Source of the DNA: DASYTH01 sp035762905 | GTDB taxonomy: Bacteria > Actinomycetota > Actinomycetes > Mycobacteriales > Pseudonocardiaceae | Assembly (NCBI RefSeq): GCF_035762905.1 | Contig: NZ_DASUCC010000041.1 | Span: 62,001-126,000, forward strand | DNA length: 64,000 bases | Direction of reading: 5' to 3' | Part shown: positions 24,311-33,701 of the stretch, in pieces | Numbering within the stretch: the stretch's first letter is position 1 | How the letters are laid out: each line of letters opens with the position of its first letter | The notes under the pieces: model-generated | What the model was told of the DNA's origin: nothing | The model's input: the letters and a program-made list of their open reading frames with translations, nothing else | Database searches by the model: none | Position numbers and translations under genes: made by a program

Positions 24311-25596
24311 GTGTGCACGTAGGACGCGTGCACCGCGGCGCTGACGAAGCCGTCGGACCGGACCCGGCCGCTCTCCTCGCGCCAGCACCAGGCCGGCCGC
24401 TCGCCGTGCGCCGGCGTGATCGCGGTGCGGTGGAACTCGTGCCCGGTCAGCCGGGTGCCCTCGGCGTGCAGCGACGATCCGCCCGGCGCGACCACGTCCC
24501 GGTAGCCGAGGGTGAGCCGGTCGGTCATGACCGCGTCGGCGTCGAGCACCCCGCACATCGGGTGGCCGTCCAGGCCGCGGGCCAGGTAGAGCAGGCCGGC
24601 GCATTCGGCGTGCACCGGTACGCCGGCCGCCACCGCGGCGGCCACCGCCGTCCGCAGCTCGACGTTCGCCGACAGCTCGGCCGCGTACTGCTCGGGAAAG
24701 CCGCCGGGCAGCACGATCCCGGCCGTGCCGTCCGGTAATCCGGTGTCCCGCAACGGATCCACCACGGCCACGGTGGCGCCCGCGGCGCGCAGCAGCTCGG
24801 TGTGCTCGGCGTAGCCGAAGGTGAACGCCGGCCCGCCGGCCACCGCGACCACCGGCCGGCCGGGTGCCGCCTCGATTCCCGGATCCCACGGCGGCGCAAG
24901 CGATCGGGCTCCCGAGCGGGCCAGCGCGACGATCCCGTCCAGCGCCACCGATGCGGCCACCAACTCGGCCATCGCGTCGATCGCGCGGGTCGCGGCCGCG
25001 CCGTGCTCGGCCGCGGTGACCAGGCCCAGATGTCGGGACGGCACGTCCACGCCGGCGTGCCGGCGCAGTGCCCCGAACACCTGCAGCCCCACCTCGGCGC
25101 AGGCGTCGCGCAGCACCCGCTCGTGCCGGTCCGAGCCGACCTGGTTCAGGATCACCCCGGACAGCCGCACATCCGGGCGGTAGCCGCGGAACCCGTGCAG
25201 CAGCGCGGCCAGGCTGGCGCTGTGCCCGCGGGTGTCCACCACCAGCACCACCGGCGCGCCGAGCAGCCGGGCCACGTGCGCGGTCGACCCGAACCCGTCG
25301 GTGCCGATCCGGCCGTCGAACAGGCCCATCACGCCCTCGACCACGGCCACGTCCGCGCCGCGCGCGCCGTGCGCGAACAGCGGCGCGACGAGGGACTCGC
25401 CGACCAGCACCGGATCCAGGTTGCGGCCGGGCCGCCCGCTGGCCAGCGTGTGGTAGCCGGGGTCGATGTAGTCCGGGCCGACCTTGGCCGGCGCCACGGT
25501 GTGCCCGCGCCGCCGCAGCGCCGCCATCAGGCCGGTTGCCACGGTGGTCTTTCCGCTGCCGGACGACGGCGCGGCGATCACCACCCGACCGGTCAC
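24163..25596 (-). CDS. cobB: Cobyrinate/hydrogenobyrinate a,c-diamide synthase
   Basis: This amidates side chains a and c of the corrin ring with glutamine and ATP. The 477 residues have an N-terminal dethiobiotin-synthetase-like ATPase (APSSGSGKTT, DYIDPGYH) and a C-terminal class-I glutaminase with nucleophile Cys in HAECAGLLY and His in SYVHTH. The GTG at 25596 overlaps the cobO stop. About 45 residues beyond the usual family end run antisense to cbtA, so the true functional end may be near 24300. Confidence 0.93.
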   Translation of the reverse strand: MTGRVVIAAPSSGSGKTTVATGLMAALRRRGHTVAPAKVGPDYIDPGYHTLASGRPGRNLDPVLVGESLVAPLFAHGARGADVAVVEGVMGLFDGRIGTDGFGSTAHVARLLGAPVVLVVDTRGHSASLAALLHGFRGYRPDVRLSGVILNQVGSDRHERVLRDACAEVGLQVFGALRRHAGVDVPSRHLGLVTAAEHGAAATRAIDAMAELVAASVALDGIVALARSGARSLAPPWDPGIEAAPGRPVVAVAGGPAFTFGYAEHTELLRAAGATVAVVDPLRDTGLPDGTAGIVLPGGFPEQYAAELSANVELRTAVAAAVAAGVPVHAECAGLLYLARGLDGHPMCGVLDADAVMTDRLTLGYRDVVAPGGSSLHAEGTRLTGHEFHRTAITPAHGERPAWCWREESGRVRSDGFVSAAVHASYVHTHPAACPAAISRFVARCSARSSRKANPTPIAAHNTAWVPSEAIRNSQST

Positions 25597-26207
25597 CACT
25601 CGATTCCCTTCTGCCCCTTGGCTCCCGTGTCCATCGGGTGCTTCACCTTGGTCATCCGCGCGACCAGGTCGGCGGCCTCGACCAGAGCCTCCGGCGCGTC
25701 CCGGCCGGTGATCACCACGTGCTGGTTGCCCGGCCGGGCCACCAGCGTCTCGACCACCTCGGTGGTGTCCACCCAGCCCCACTTGAGCGGGTAGGTGAAC
25801 TCGTCGAGCACGTACAGGGTGTGCCGCTGCTCGCCGAGCCGCCGGGCGATCTCCCGCCAGCCCTCCCGGGCGGCCTCGGCGTGGTCCACCTCGGTGCCCG
25901 GGCGGCGCGACCAGGACCAGCCGGAGCCCATCTTGTGCCACTCGACCGGGCCGCCCCGGCCGGTGTCCCGGTGTACCTCCCCGAGCGCGAGCAGCGCCAC
26001 CTCCTCGCCCACCTTCCACCGGGCGGACTTGACGAACTGGAACACCCCGATCGACCAGCCCTGGTTCCAGCCGCGCAGGGCCAGCCCGAACGCGGCGGTG
26101 GACTTGCCCTTCATCTCTCCGGTGTGGACGATCAGCAGCGGGCGGTTGCGGCGCTGCCGCGTGGTCAGCCCGTCGTCCGGCACGTTCTCCGGTTTTCCCT
26201 GTGGCAT
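25593..26207 (-). CDS. cobO: Cob(I)yrinic acid a,c-diamide adenosyltransferase
   Basis: This transfers the adenosyl group of ATP to the cobalt of the corrinoid. The 204 residues match CobO/BtuR length. The P-loop is GEMKGKST at residues 30-37. Family motifs GVFQFVKSARWK, VLDEFTYPLKWGW and VVITGRDAPEAL are present. The ATG shares one base with the upstream chelatase stop, and the TGA overlaps the cobB start, so the three genes form a tight operon under the minus-strand riboswitch. Confidence 0.95.
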   Translation of the reverse strand: MPQGKPENVPDDGLTTRQRRNRPLLIVHTGEMKGKSTAAFGLALRGWNQGWSIGVFQFVKSARWKVGEEVALLALGEVHRDTGRGGPVEWHKMGSGWSWSRRPGTEVDHAEAAREGWREIARRLGEQRHTLYVLDEFTYPLKWGWVDTTEVVETLVARPGNQHVVITGRDAPEALVEAADLVARMTKVKHPMDTGAKGQKGIEW

Positions 26208-28156
26208 CAGGCACTCCTGCGAACCGCGTGAACCACCCCGGTGACCCGGTCGGCGGACAACTCGTCCAGCCGCACGCACGCGCCGGCCAGCGCGTCGGCG
26301 ATCCGCCGGGGCAGGCCGAGCCGGACCGGCCCGCGTTCGCAGTCCACCACCACGCTCGCCACCCCGTCGGCGGCCAGCAGGCCGGCGGCCCGGATCGCGT
26401 CGGCCACCGGGTCCGCCGCCACCGCGACCGTGGCCCGGCCGTCGGTGACCAGCACCAGCAGCGCCCGGCGGCGCGGGTCCCGCAGCCGCTCGACGGCGAG
26501 CGCGCGCCGGGCCCGCAGCAGCCCGCCGGCCAGCGGGGTGGCGCCGCCGGTGCCCAGCAGGCGCAGCCGGGCCACCGCCGCCTCCACCGAGGAGGTGGGC
26601 GGCAGCACCAGTTCGGCCGTGCCGGCCCGGAAGGTCACCAGCCCGACCTTGTCCCGGCGCTGGTAGGCGTCCAGCAGCAGGGAGATCACCGCGCCGGTCA
26701 CCGCGGCCATCCGCCGGCGCGCGGCCATCGAGCCGGACGCGTCCAGGGCGAACAGCACCAGGTTGCTCTCCTTGCCCTCGCGCACGGCGCGGCGCAGGTC
26801 CGGTGGCCGGATCACCAGCCCGGCGCCCGTGCGGCCGCGGGCAAGCTGGTGCGGTGCCGCCGCGGTGAGTGTGCCGACCAGGTGCAGGCCGCGGCCCTGG
26901 TGCGCGGAACCGCGCAGCGTGCGACCGAACGTGGAGCGGGCCCGGGACCGCCGGCCGGGTGCGCCGTCGCCGAGCCCGGACAGCTCGAGCATCCTTGCCC
27001 GGAACGCCGGATCGGGGTTCGCCGCCGGGGCCGGCGGCGCGGCGCCGTTTCCGTCCACAGTGGACTCGTTCGGCGGGGTGGCGCCGTTGCCCGGGCCGTT
27101 GCCGGGGCCGTTCGGCTCGTCGTCCGGCGGCTCGGGTTGTTCGGCTTCCTCGGCGGCGTCGCGCAGCGCCTGCTGCAGTTGCTGCTCGTCGATTCCGGGC
27201 TCGTCGAACGGATCCCGGCGCCTGCGGTGCGGCAGCGCCAGCCGGGCGGCCACCGCCACGTCGGCCTCGGCAACCGCCTGCGCGCCGCGCCAGGCCGCGT
27301 GCGCCACCGCCGTTCGGGCCACCACCAGGTCCGCGCGCATCCCGTCCACCTCGAACGCGGCGCACAGCGCGGCGATCCGGCGCAACTCGGCGTCCGGCAG
27401 GGCGACGGCGGGCAGCGCTTTCCGTGCGTCGACGATGCGTTCGGCCAGCTCGGCGTCCGATGTGGACCATTGCTCGGCGAAGGCGTCCTGGTCCGCCTCG
27501 AAGGCCAGCCGCCTGCGGATCACCTCGGCCCTGGTGTCCACATCCCGGGCGGCGGCCACCTCGACGGTGAGCCCGAACCGGTCAAGCAACTGCGGCCGCA
27601 GCTCACCCTCCTCCGGGTTCATCGTGCCCACCAACAGAAAAGCGGCGGCGTGCGAGACCGACACGCCCTCCCGCTCGACGTAGGCGCGGCCCATCGCGGC
27701 CGCGTCCAGCAGCAGGTCCACCAGGTGGTCGTGCAGCAGGTTGACCTCGTCCACGTAGAGCACGCCGCGGTGCGCCGCGCAGAGCAGCCCCGGCTGGTAC
27801 ACGCGCACCCCGCCGGTCAGCGCGCGTTCCAGGTCCAGCGAGCCGACCAGGCGGTCCTCGGTGGCGCCGACCGGAAGCTCGACCAGCCGGGCCGGACGGC
27901 GGGTGGTGGCGGTGCCGTGCGGCGCGTCCGGGCAGGCCCGGTCGGGTGCGGCCGGGTCGCAGCTGAACCGGCAGTCCTGCGCCACGTCCACGGCGGGCAG
28001 CAGCGCGGCCAAACCGCGCACCACGGTCGACTTCGCGGTGCCCTTCTCGCCCCGCACCAGCACGCCGCCGATCGCCGGGTGCACCGCGTTGAGCAGCAGG
28101 GCGAGCCGGAGGTCGGCGTGGCCGACGATCGCGGAGAACGGATAGCTCGTGGTCAT
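26207..28156 (-). CDS. Fused ChlI/ChlD-type chelatase subunit, probable cobaltochelatase partner of CobN
   Basis: This 649-residue protein joins an AAA+ ATPase (Walker A GEKGTAKST at 36-44; VLYVDEVNLLHDHLVD; NPEEGELRPQLLDRFG) to an acidic Pro-rich linker (about 320-390) and a C-terminal VWA domain with the MIDAS-like DASGSMAARRRM at about residue 470. In actinobacteria such fusions take the place of CobS and CobT as the ATPase for CobN cobalt insertion. It is first in the operon behind a B12 riboswitch, with GGGGAAGGA upstream. Confidence 0.88.
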   Translation of the reverse strand: MTTSYPFSAIVGHADLRLALLLNAVHPAIGGVLVRGEKGTAKSTVVRGLAALLPAVDVAQDCRFSCDPAAPDRACPDAPHGTATTRRPARLVELPVGATEDRLVGSLDLERALTGGVRVYQPGLLCAAHRGVLYVDEVNLLHDHLVDLLLDAAAMGRAYVEREGVSVSHAAAFLLVGTMNPEEGELRPQLLDRFGLTVEVAAARDVDTRAEVIRRRLAFEADQDAFAEQWSTSDAELAERIVDARKALPAVALPDAELRRIAALCAAFEVDGMRADLVVARTAVAHAAWRGAQAVAEADVAVAARLALPHRRRRDPFDEPGIDEQQLQQALRDAAEEAEQPEPPDDEPNGPGNGPGNGATPPNESTVDGNGAAPPAPAANPDPAFRARMLELSGLGDGAPGRRSRARSTFGRTLRGSAHQGRGLHLVGTLTAAAPHQLARGRTGAGLVIRPPDLRRAVREGKESNLVLFALDASGSMAARRRMAAVTGAVISLLLDAYQRRDKVGLVTFRAGTAELVLPPTSSVEAAVARLRLLGTGGATPLAGGLLRARRALAVERLRDPRRRALLVLVTDGRATVAVAADPVADAIRAAGLLAADGVASVVVDCERGPVRLGLPRRIADALAGACVRLDELSADRVTGVVHAVRRSA

Positions 28157-28194
28157 CGGCTGCGCGTCCTTCCCCGGGTCCGCGCCCGAGTAGA

Positions 28195-28320
28195 GGCATC
28201 GGCAGGGCCGAGTGTCTGACTTCCGGATCAGCTCCGGTCACAGTGGCGGGACCGCACCAGACTCACACTGGTTTCCTCGGCGTCCTGCGCTCCGTCGTTC
28301 GCATCGTGTCAGACCTCGGC
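28195..28320 (-). ncRNA. Cobalamin (B12) riboswitch upstream of the chelatase-cobO-cobB operon
   Basis: On the minus strand the element reads GCCGAGGAAACCAGTG, GAGTCTGGTGCGGTCC, the invariant CGCCACTGTGA and then GGAAGTCAGACAC, the hallmark order of cobalamin riboswitches. After it, a small CGGG/CCCG hairpin lies directly before the GGGGAAGGA ribosome binding site of the chelatase gene, suggesting control of translation. The edges are approximate. Confidence 0.9.
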
Positions 28321-28332
28321 CGGGGTGTCGAT

Positions 28333-28338
28333 TACCGT
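28333..28338 (+). promoter_or_regulatory. -10-like box TACCGT of cobL
   Basis: TACCGT ends 8 bases before the GTG start of cobL with no Shine-Dalgarno between, indicating a leaderless transcript. It sits beside the 5' end of the divergent riboswitch RNA, so cobL-cobM are not themselves behind a riboswitch. Confidence 0.5.
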
Positions 28339-28346
28339 GCAGCCTC

Positions 28347-29546
28347 GTGGAGTTGACCGTGGTGGGGATCGGGGCCGACGGGTGGCCGGGGCTGTGCGAG
28401 GAGGCCCGCCGGGCGCTCGGCGCGGCCGAGGTGGTGATCGGCAGCGCCCGTCAGCTCACCCTGGTCGACGGCCCCGTGACCAAGGTCACCTGGCCGTCGC
28501 CGATGCTCCCCGCCATCCCTGCGCTGCTGTCCGCGCACGCCGGCCGCCGGATCTGCGTGCTGGCCAGCGGCGACCCGATGTTCTTCGGCGTCGGCGCCAC
28601 GCTGGCGCGATTAGTCGGCCCGGGTGCCCTCCGGGTGATCCCGCACGTGTCCTCGGTGTCCCTGGCCTGTGCCCGCCTCGGCTGGGCCGTCGAGGAGACC
28701 GAGGTGGTCAGCCTCGTCGGCCGCCCCCTGGACACGCTCCGCCTCGCCGTGCGCCCCGGCCGCCGGGTGCTCGTCCTCTCCGCCACCGGCGCCACCCCCG
28801 CCCGCGTCGCCGACCTGTTGCGCACCCAGGGTTTCGGCCCCAGCCCGATGACCGTCTTCGAGGACCTCGGCGGCCCGGCCGAGTCGCGCCGCACCGGCAC
28901 CGCCATCTCCTGGCGCCCACACCCCGTCGGCGCGCTCAACCTGGTCGCCATCGACTGCCGCCCGGCACCCGATGCCGTGGTGTTGCCACGCGGCCCCGGC
29001 CTGCCCGACCGCGCCTTCGAACACGACGGCGCTCTCACCAAACGCGAAGTCCGCGCCGTCACCCTGGCCGCGCTGGCGCCCCTGCCCGGCGAACTGCTGT
29101 GGGACATCGGCGCCGGCTCCGGCAGCATCGGCATCGAGTGGATGCGCACCGACCCCGGCTGCCACGCCGTCGCCGTCGAAGCCAACCCGGACCGCGCCGC
29201 CCGGATCACCCGCAACGCGCACACCCTCGGCGTGCCCACCCTCCGCGTCGTGGTCGCCAAGGCCCCCGCCGCCCTCACCGGCCTGCCCACCCCGGCCGCC
29301 GTCTTCATCGGTGGCGGTCTCACCACCGACGGCCTCCTCGACGCCTGCTGGTCCGCCCTGCCCCCGGGCGGCCGCCTGGTCGCCAACGCCGTCACCCTCG
29401 ACTCCGAAGCCGTGCTGTCCGACTGGCACCGCGAACGCGGCGGCACCCTGACCCGCATCGAGATCAGCCGCGCCTCCCCCCTCGGCGGCTTCACCGGCTG
29501 GCGCCCCATGATGCCGGTAACCCAATGGCTGGTGACAAGACGATGA
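28347..29546 (+). CDS. cobL: Precorrin-6Y C5,15-methyltransferase (decarboxylating)
   Basis: This 399-residue CbiE-CbiT fusion methylates C5 and C15 of precorrin-6B and decarboxylates the acetate at C12. The N-terminal tetrapyrrole methylase domain (ELTVVGIGADGW, LASGDPMFFGVG, to about 200) precedes a class-I SAM domain (LWDIGAGSGSIGIEW). The GTG at 28347 was chosen by the methylase N-terminus and the promoter; the longer upstream frame runs through the divergent riboswitch. It is followed by cobM. Confidence 0.94.
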   Translation: MELTVVGIGADGWPGLCEEARRALGAAEVVIGSARQLTLVDGPVTKVTWPSPMLPAIPALLSAHAGRRICVLASGDPMFFGVGATLARLVGPGALRVIPHVSSVSLACARLGWAVEETEVVSLVGRPLDTLRLAVRPGRRVLVLSATGATPARVADLLRTQGFGPSPMTVFEDLGGPAESRRTGTAISWRPHPVGALNLVAIDCRPAPDAVVLPRGPGLPDRAFEHDGALTKREVRAVTLAALAPLPGELLWDIGAGSGSIGIEWMRTDPGCHAVAVEANPDRAARITRNAHTLGVPTLRVVVAKAPAALTGLPTPAAVFIGGGLTTDGLLDACWSALPPGGRLVANAVTLDSEAVLSDWHRERGGTLTRIEISRASPLGGFTGWRPMMPVTQWLVTRR

Positions 29547-29571
29547 TGATCGGGCGAGTGGAGGTGCGTGG

Positions 29572-30333
29572 GTGACCGTTTACTTCATCGGGGCGGGGCC
29601 GGGGGCGGCGGATCTGATCACGGTGCGGGGCGCGCGGTTGCTCGGGGCGGCGCCGGTCTGTTTGTATGCGGGCAGTCTGGTGCCGGACGAGTTGCTCGCG
29701 GGGTGTCCGGCTGGGGCGCGGTTGGTGGACACGGCCAATCTGACGCTGGATCAGATCATCGGGGAGCTCGAGGCCGAGCACGGGCGGGGCAACGACGTCG
29801 TGCGGTTGCACTCGGGGGATCCGGCGGTGTTCAGCGCGGTGGCGGAGCAGGGGCGGCGGCTCGAGGCGTTGGGGATTCCCTTCGAGATCGTGCCGGGGGT
29901 GCCGGCGTTCGCGGCGGCGGCGGCGACGCTGAAGCGGGAGTTGACGGTGCCGGGGGTGGGACAGACGGTCATCCTCACCAGGATCGCGGCCCGGGCCACG
30001 CCGATGCCGGCGGGGGAGGATCTGGCGACCCTTGGCCGCAGTGCGGCGACGATGGTGGTGCACCTCGCGGTGCAGCGGATCGACGAGGTGGTTGCGGGGC
30101 TGGTGCCGAACTACGGGGAGCACTGCCCGGTGGCGGTGGTGGCGTATGCGTCCCGGGCGGACGAGGTGGTGGTGCGCGGGACGTTGGCGGACATCGCCGG
30201 GAAGGTGCACGAGGCGGGGATCAGGCGCACGGCGGTGATCATCGTGGGCCGGGTGTTGACCGCGGAGGGGTTCATCGACAGTCATCTGTACTCGGCGCAG
30301 CGAGTCCGGCCACCGCTCCCGCACGGTCGATGA
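29572..30333 (+). CDS. cobM: Precorrin-4 C11-methyltransferase
   Basis: This 253-residue tetrapyrrole methylase adds the C11 methyl group using SAM. Motifs include VYFIGAGPGAADLITVRG at the N-terminus, RLHSGDPAVFSA for SAM binding, and VPGVPAFAAAAA. It starts at GTG 29572, 25 bases after cobL. The 3' end overlaps convergent cbiD by 62 bases. From 29560 on, codon usage becomes more GG-rich than in cobL. Confidence 0.94.
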   Translation: MTVYFIGAGPGAADLITVRGARLLGAAPVCLYAGSLVPDELLAGCPAGARLVDTANLTLDQIIGELEAEHGRGNDVVRLHSGDPAVFSAVAEQGRRLEALGIPFEIVPGVPAFAAAAATLKRELTVPGVGQTVILTRIAARATPMPAGEDLATLGRSAATMVVHLAVQRIDEVVAGLVPNYGEHCPVAVVAYASRADEVVVRGTLADIAGKVHEAGIRRTAVIIVGRVLTAEGFIDSHLYSAQRVRPPLPHGR

Positions 30334-31348
30334 CCAGGACGTCGACCGACACGGGGGCGTCGCGCAGGACGTCGAGCGCGGTCCGGCGGGCGGCGGCGGC
30401 CACCGAGTCGGCGAGCGGGACATCGGCGGCGGTGGCCAGTTGGAGGGCTTCCAGCGCGGTGTTGGCGGCGGCGATCGGGTCGGCGAGGTGTGCGGCGCCC
30501 AACGCAACCGCTTGGCGGGCAAGGGATTCGAGGTCGACGGTGGAGCGGGCGGAGTGCAGGTCCAGGTGGCCGTCGGCCAGTTTGGACAGTTTGGCGAAGC
30601 CGCCGGCGATGGTGAGCCGGGGGATGGGATGGCGGCGCAGGTACTTGAGCACGGCGCCGGCGAAGTCACCCATGTCCAGCAGGGCGTCCTCGGGGAGGGC
30701 GTACCGGGACACCACGGCCTGTTCGGAGGTGCTGCCGGTGCAGGCGGCCACGTGGGTGTGGCCGACGGCGCGGGCGACGTCGATGCCTCGGCGGATGCTG
30801 TCGATCCAGGCCGAGCACGAGTACGGGACGACGATGCCGGTGGTGCCGAGGATGGACAGGCCGCCGAGGATGCCGAGCCGGGGGTTCCAGGTGCGCCGGG
30901 CCAACTCCGCGCCGCCGTCGACGGAGATCTCGACGATCAGGTCCGCGTCGCCGACCACGTCCCGGATCAGCTTGCGCGGGACCGGGTTGATCGCCGGCTC
31001 GCCGACCGGCAGGGGTAGCCCCGGTTTGGTGACCGTACCGACGCCCGGCCCGGCGACGAACGTGACGCCGGTGCCGGGCGGGCCGGCGCGCACGGTGGAG
31101 CGGATCACGGCGCCGTGGGTGACGTCCGGATCGTCGCCGGCGTCCTTGACGATCGCGGCCATGGCGCCGCCGGAGACGAAACCGGAGTCCGCGAGCGGGA
31201 AACTCGGAGTGTGCCCCTTGGGCAGCGTGATGCCGACCGGGTCCGGGAACACGCCGGTGCGCAGCGCGGTGTACGCCGCCTTGGTCGCCGCGGTCGCGCA
31301 GGCGCCGGTGGTCCAGCCGTAACGCAGGGGCACCGGGATAGGGTGCAC
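30272..31348 (-). CDS. cbiD: Cobalt-precorrin-5B C1-methyltransferase
   Basis: This 358-residue CbiD-family protein methylates C1 during ring contraction steps. Family motifs LRYGWTTGACATAATKAAY, IPRKLI-type NPVPRKLIRDVVG, and LSILGTTGIVVPYS are present. The GTG at 31348 gives the normal N-terminus, with GGGGG upstream; an in-frame extension upstream overlaps cobK and is not used. CbiD belongs to the anaerobic-type route, yet it sits among aerobic-type genes (cobG, cobN), and no cobF is visible here. Confidence 0.9.
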   Translation of the reverse strand: MHPIPVPLRYGWTTGACATAATKAAYTALRTGVFPDPVGITLPKGHTPSFPLADSGFVSGGAMAAIVKDAGDDPDVTHGAVIRSTVRAGPPGTGVTFVAGPGVGTVTKPGLPLPVGEPAINPVPRKLIRDVVGDADLIVEISVDGGAELARRTWNPRLGILGGLSILGTTGIVVPYSCSAWIDSIRRGIDVARAVGHTHVAACTGSTSEQAVVSRYALPEDALLDMGDFAGAVLKYLRRHPIPRLTIAGGFAKLSKLADGHLDLHSARSTVDLESLARQAVALGAAHLADPIAAANTALEALQLATAADVPLADSVAAAARRTALDVLRDAPVSVDVLVIDRAGAVAGLAAPSTDDCR

Positions 31349-31438
31349 GAACCCCCGATCGCCCGATACCCCAGTTGACAGCCCCCACCCATCCCGGGGG
31401 GCGGCCCACGTCCATTCTATCCGGCGGAGGGGTCGGCG

Positions 31439-32224
31439 GTGATCGACATGGGTGGGGTTGTGGACAACGGTGGGGGGTGTGGACAGACGCGCTGCGTGGC
31501 GATTCTCGGTGGCACCGGCGAGGCCCGGGCGCTGGCCGCCGAGCTGCATGCCCGGCCCGGCATCCGGGTGGTGTCCACCCTGGCCGGTCGGGTGCGCGCG
31601 CCCCGGCTGCCGGCCGGCGAGGTGCGGATCGGCGGGTTCGGCGGCCCGGACGGGCTGGCCGGCTGGCTGCGCGCCGAGCGGGTCACCGCGATGGTGGACG
31701 CCACCCACCCGTTCGCCGAGCGGATCAGCGCGTCGGCGGCCGAGGCGGCCCGCCGCGCCGGAGTGCCGATCGTGGTGCTGCGCCGGCCCGGCTGGACGCC
31801 CGGACCGGGCGATGACTGGCGGTTCGCCGACGACCTGGCGCACGCCGCCCGGCTGATCCCACCGAACGCCAGGGTGTTCCTCACCACCGGCCGCCAGGGC
31901 CTTGCCGCGTTCGCCGCGGTGGAGCACGCCGCCTTCCTGATCCGCTGCGTCGATCCGCCCGACCCGCCACTGCCGCCGGATGCGGAGGTCATCCTCGCCC
32001 GCGGCCCCTACACCGAGGCCGGGGAACTGGCGCTGCTCCGGGCGCACAAGATCGGGGTGCTGGTCACCAAGGACAGCGGCGGCGCGGCGACCGTCGCCAA
32101 GCTCAGCGCCGCCCGCACCCTGGGGCTGCCGGTGATCGTCGTGCGCCGCCCGCCCGCACCCGACCTGCCCACCGTGGCCACGGTCGCGGCGGCGCTCAGC
32201 TGGCTGGATAGTGCCGCGGGGTGA
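31439..32224 (+). CDS. cobK: Precorrin-6A reductase
   Basis: This 261-residue NAD(P)H-dependent reductase converts precorrin-6A to precorrin-6B. The dinucleotide motif VAILGGTGEARALA, DATHPFAERISASA and LVTKDSGGAATVAKL are typical of CobK/CbiJ. The GTG 31439 follows CGGAGGGG; later starts at ATG 31448 or GTG 31457 are possible because the first 15 residues are not conserved. It is divergent from cbiD and convergent with cobIJ (29-base overlap). Confidence 0.92.
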   Translation: MIDMGGVVDNGGGCGQTRCVAILGGTGEARALAAELHARPGIRVVSTLAGRVRAPRLPAGEVRIGGFGGPDGLAGWLRAERVTAMVDATHPFAERISASAAEAARRAGVPIVVLRRPGWTPGPGDDWRFADDLAHAARLIPPNARVFLTTGRQGLAAFAAVEHAAFLIRCVDPPDPPLPPDAEVILARGPYTEAGELALLRAHKIGVLVTKDSGGAATVAKLSAARTLGLPVIVVRRPPAPDLPTVATVAAALSWLDSAAG

Positions 32225-33701
32225 ACACCGACCGGCTCCCGTCCGCCCGCTCGACCACCCGGGTCCGCGACGAGCCCACGATCAGCAGGCACCGCATGTC
32301 CACAGTGGACGGATCGAGCGAGCCGAGCGGCAGCACCGTCACCGACTCGGCCGCGCCGCCCACGTCCCGCCCGAGCACCACCGGCGTGTCCGGCGACCGG
32401 TGCGCCAGCAGTAGCTCCTTGGCCGCCACCAGCTGGTGCCGCCGCGAACGGGACGCCGGGTTGTAGATCGCGATCACGAAGTCCGCCGCGGCCGCCGCGG
32501 ACAGCCGCTCGGCGATCACCTCCCACGGCTTGAGCCGGTCGGACAGCGACACCGTGCAGAAGTCGTGCCCGAGCGGCGCGCCCACCCGGGCGGCCACCGC
32601 CTGCGCCGCGCTCACCCCGGGCACCACCCGGACCGGGATCGCGCCGAACCGGGGCTCGGCCGCCGCCTCGAACACCGCGCTGGCCATGGCGAACACGCCC
32701 GGGTCGCCGGAGGAAACCACCGCCACCCTGGCCCCGGCCGCGGCCAGCGCCAGGGCATGGGCGGCGCGCTCGGCCTCCACCCGGTTGTCCGAGGGATGCC
32801 GCCGCTGCCGAGGGTTCGGCGGCACCCGGTCCAGATACGGTTGGTAGCCCACCAGATCGTCCGCCCCGGCGATCGCCTCCTGCGCCTCCGGGGTCAACCA
32901 CCCCCGGCCGCCAGGGCCGAGGCCGACCACCACGACCTCCCCGGTGCCGGAAGGGGCCGGGGACTCGGGTTGCCGGACCGGCCCGGCCGAACTGGGCAGC
33001 AGGGCGAGGGAGAAGTACGGCACCGAGTCCGGGTCCACTTCGGACAGTGCGGCGACCCGGCCGGTGGGCCAGGTGGCGCGCTCGACGTAGATCGCCTCGT
33101 CCAGCCGGCCGGCGTCGGTCAACGCCTTGCGCACCTTCTCGAACGTCCGGCCCAGCTTGAGCACCGCCGCCGGACCGGCGCCGGCCAGCCGTTCGGTGAG
33201 CACCTCGGCGGGCAGCGTGCCGGGCAGCACGGTGAGGATCTCCTCGCCCTCCACCAGTGGCCGGCCGGTGACCGCGGCCGCCGCGGACAGCGAGGTCACC
33301 CCGGGCACCACCTCGGTGCGGTACCGGTCCGCAAGGCGCTTGTGCATGTGCAGGTAGGACCCGTAGAACAGCGGATCGCCCTCGCACAGCAGCACCACGT
33401 CCCGCCCGGCGTCGAGGTGGACGGCCAGCCGGGCGGCGGCGTCGGCGTAGAAGTCGGCGATCGCCCCGGCGTAGCCACCCGGATGGTCGGTGGTCTCCAC
33501 GGTCAGCGGGTAGACCAGGGGCTCCTCGATCGCCGTCCCGCTCAGGTACGGCGCCGCGACGCCACGCGCGATGCTGCGGCCGTGCCGGGCGCTGTGGTAG
33601 GCGATCACGCCGGCCGCGCCGATCAGCCGGGCCGCCTTGACCGTCACCAGTTCCGGGTCGCCGGGACCGAGGCCAACGCCGTACAGCGTTCCCGTGCTCA
33701 T
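32196..33701 (-). CDS. cobIJ: Fused precorrin-2 C20- / precorrin-3B C17-methyltransferase
   Basis: This 501-residue fusion joins CobI (about 1-245; LYGVGLGPGDPELVTVKAAR, LCEGDPLFYGSYLHMH) to CobJ (about 255-501; VVVVGLGPGGRGWLTPEA, VVSSGDPGVFAMAS). They catalyse the C20 methylation and the ring-contracting C17 methylation. The same fusion is known in Mycobacterium tuberculosis. The ATG at 33701 overlaps the cobH stop (ATGA), so the run cobG-cobH-cobIJ is translationally linked. Confidence 0.95.
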   Translation of the reverse strand: MSTGTLYGVGLGPGDPELVTVKAARLIGAAGVIAYHSARHGRSIARGVAAPYLSGTAIEEPLVYPLTVETTDHPGGYAGAIADFYADAAARLAVHLDAGRDVVLLCEGDPLFYGSYLHMHKRLADRYRTEVVPGVTSLSAAAAVTGRPLVEGEEILTVLPGTLPAEVLTERLAGAGPAAVLKLGRTFEKVRKALTDAGRLDEAIYVERATWPTGRVAALSEVDPDSVPYFSLALLPSSAGPVRQPESPAPSGTGEVVVVGLGPGGRGWLTPEAQEAIAGADDLVGYQPYLDRVPPNPRQRRHPSDNRVEAERAAHALALAAAGARVAVVSSGDPGVFAMASAVFEAAAEPRFGAIPVRVVPGVSAAQAVAARVGAPLGHDFCTVSLSDRLKPWEVIAERLSAAAAADFVIAIYNPASRSRRHQLVAAKELLLAHRSPDTPVVLGRDVGGAAESVTVLPLGSLDPSTVDMRCLLIVGSSRTRVVERADGSRSVFTPRHYPAS

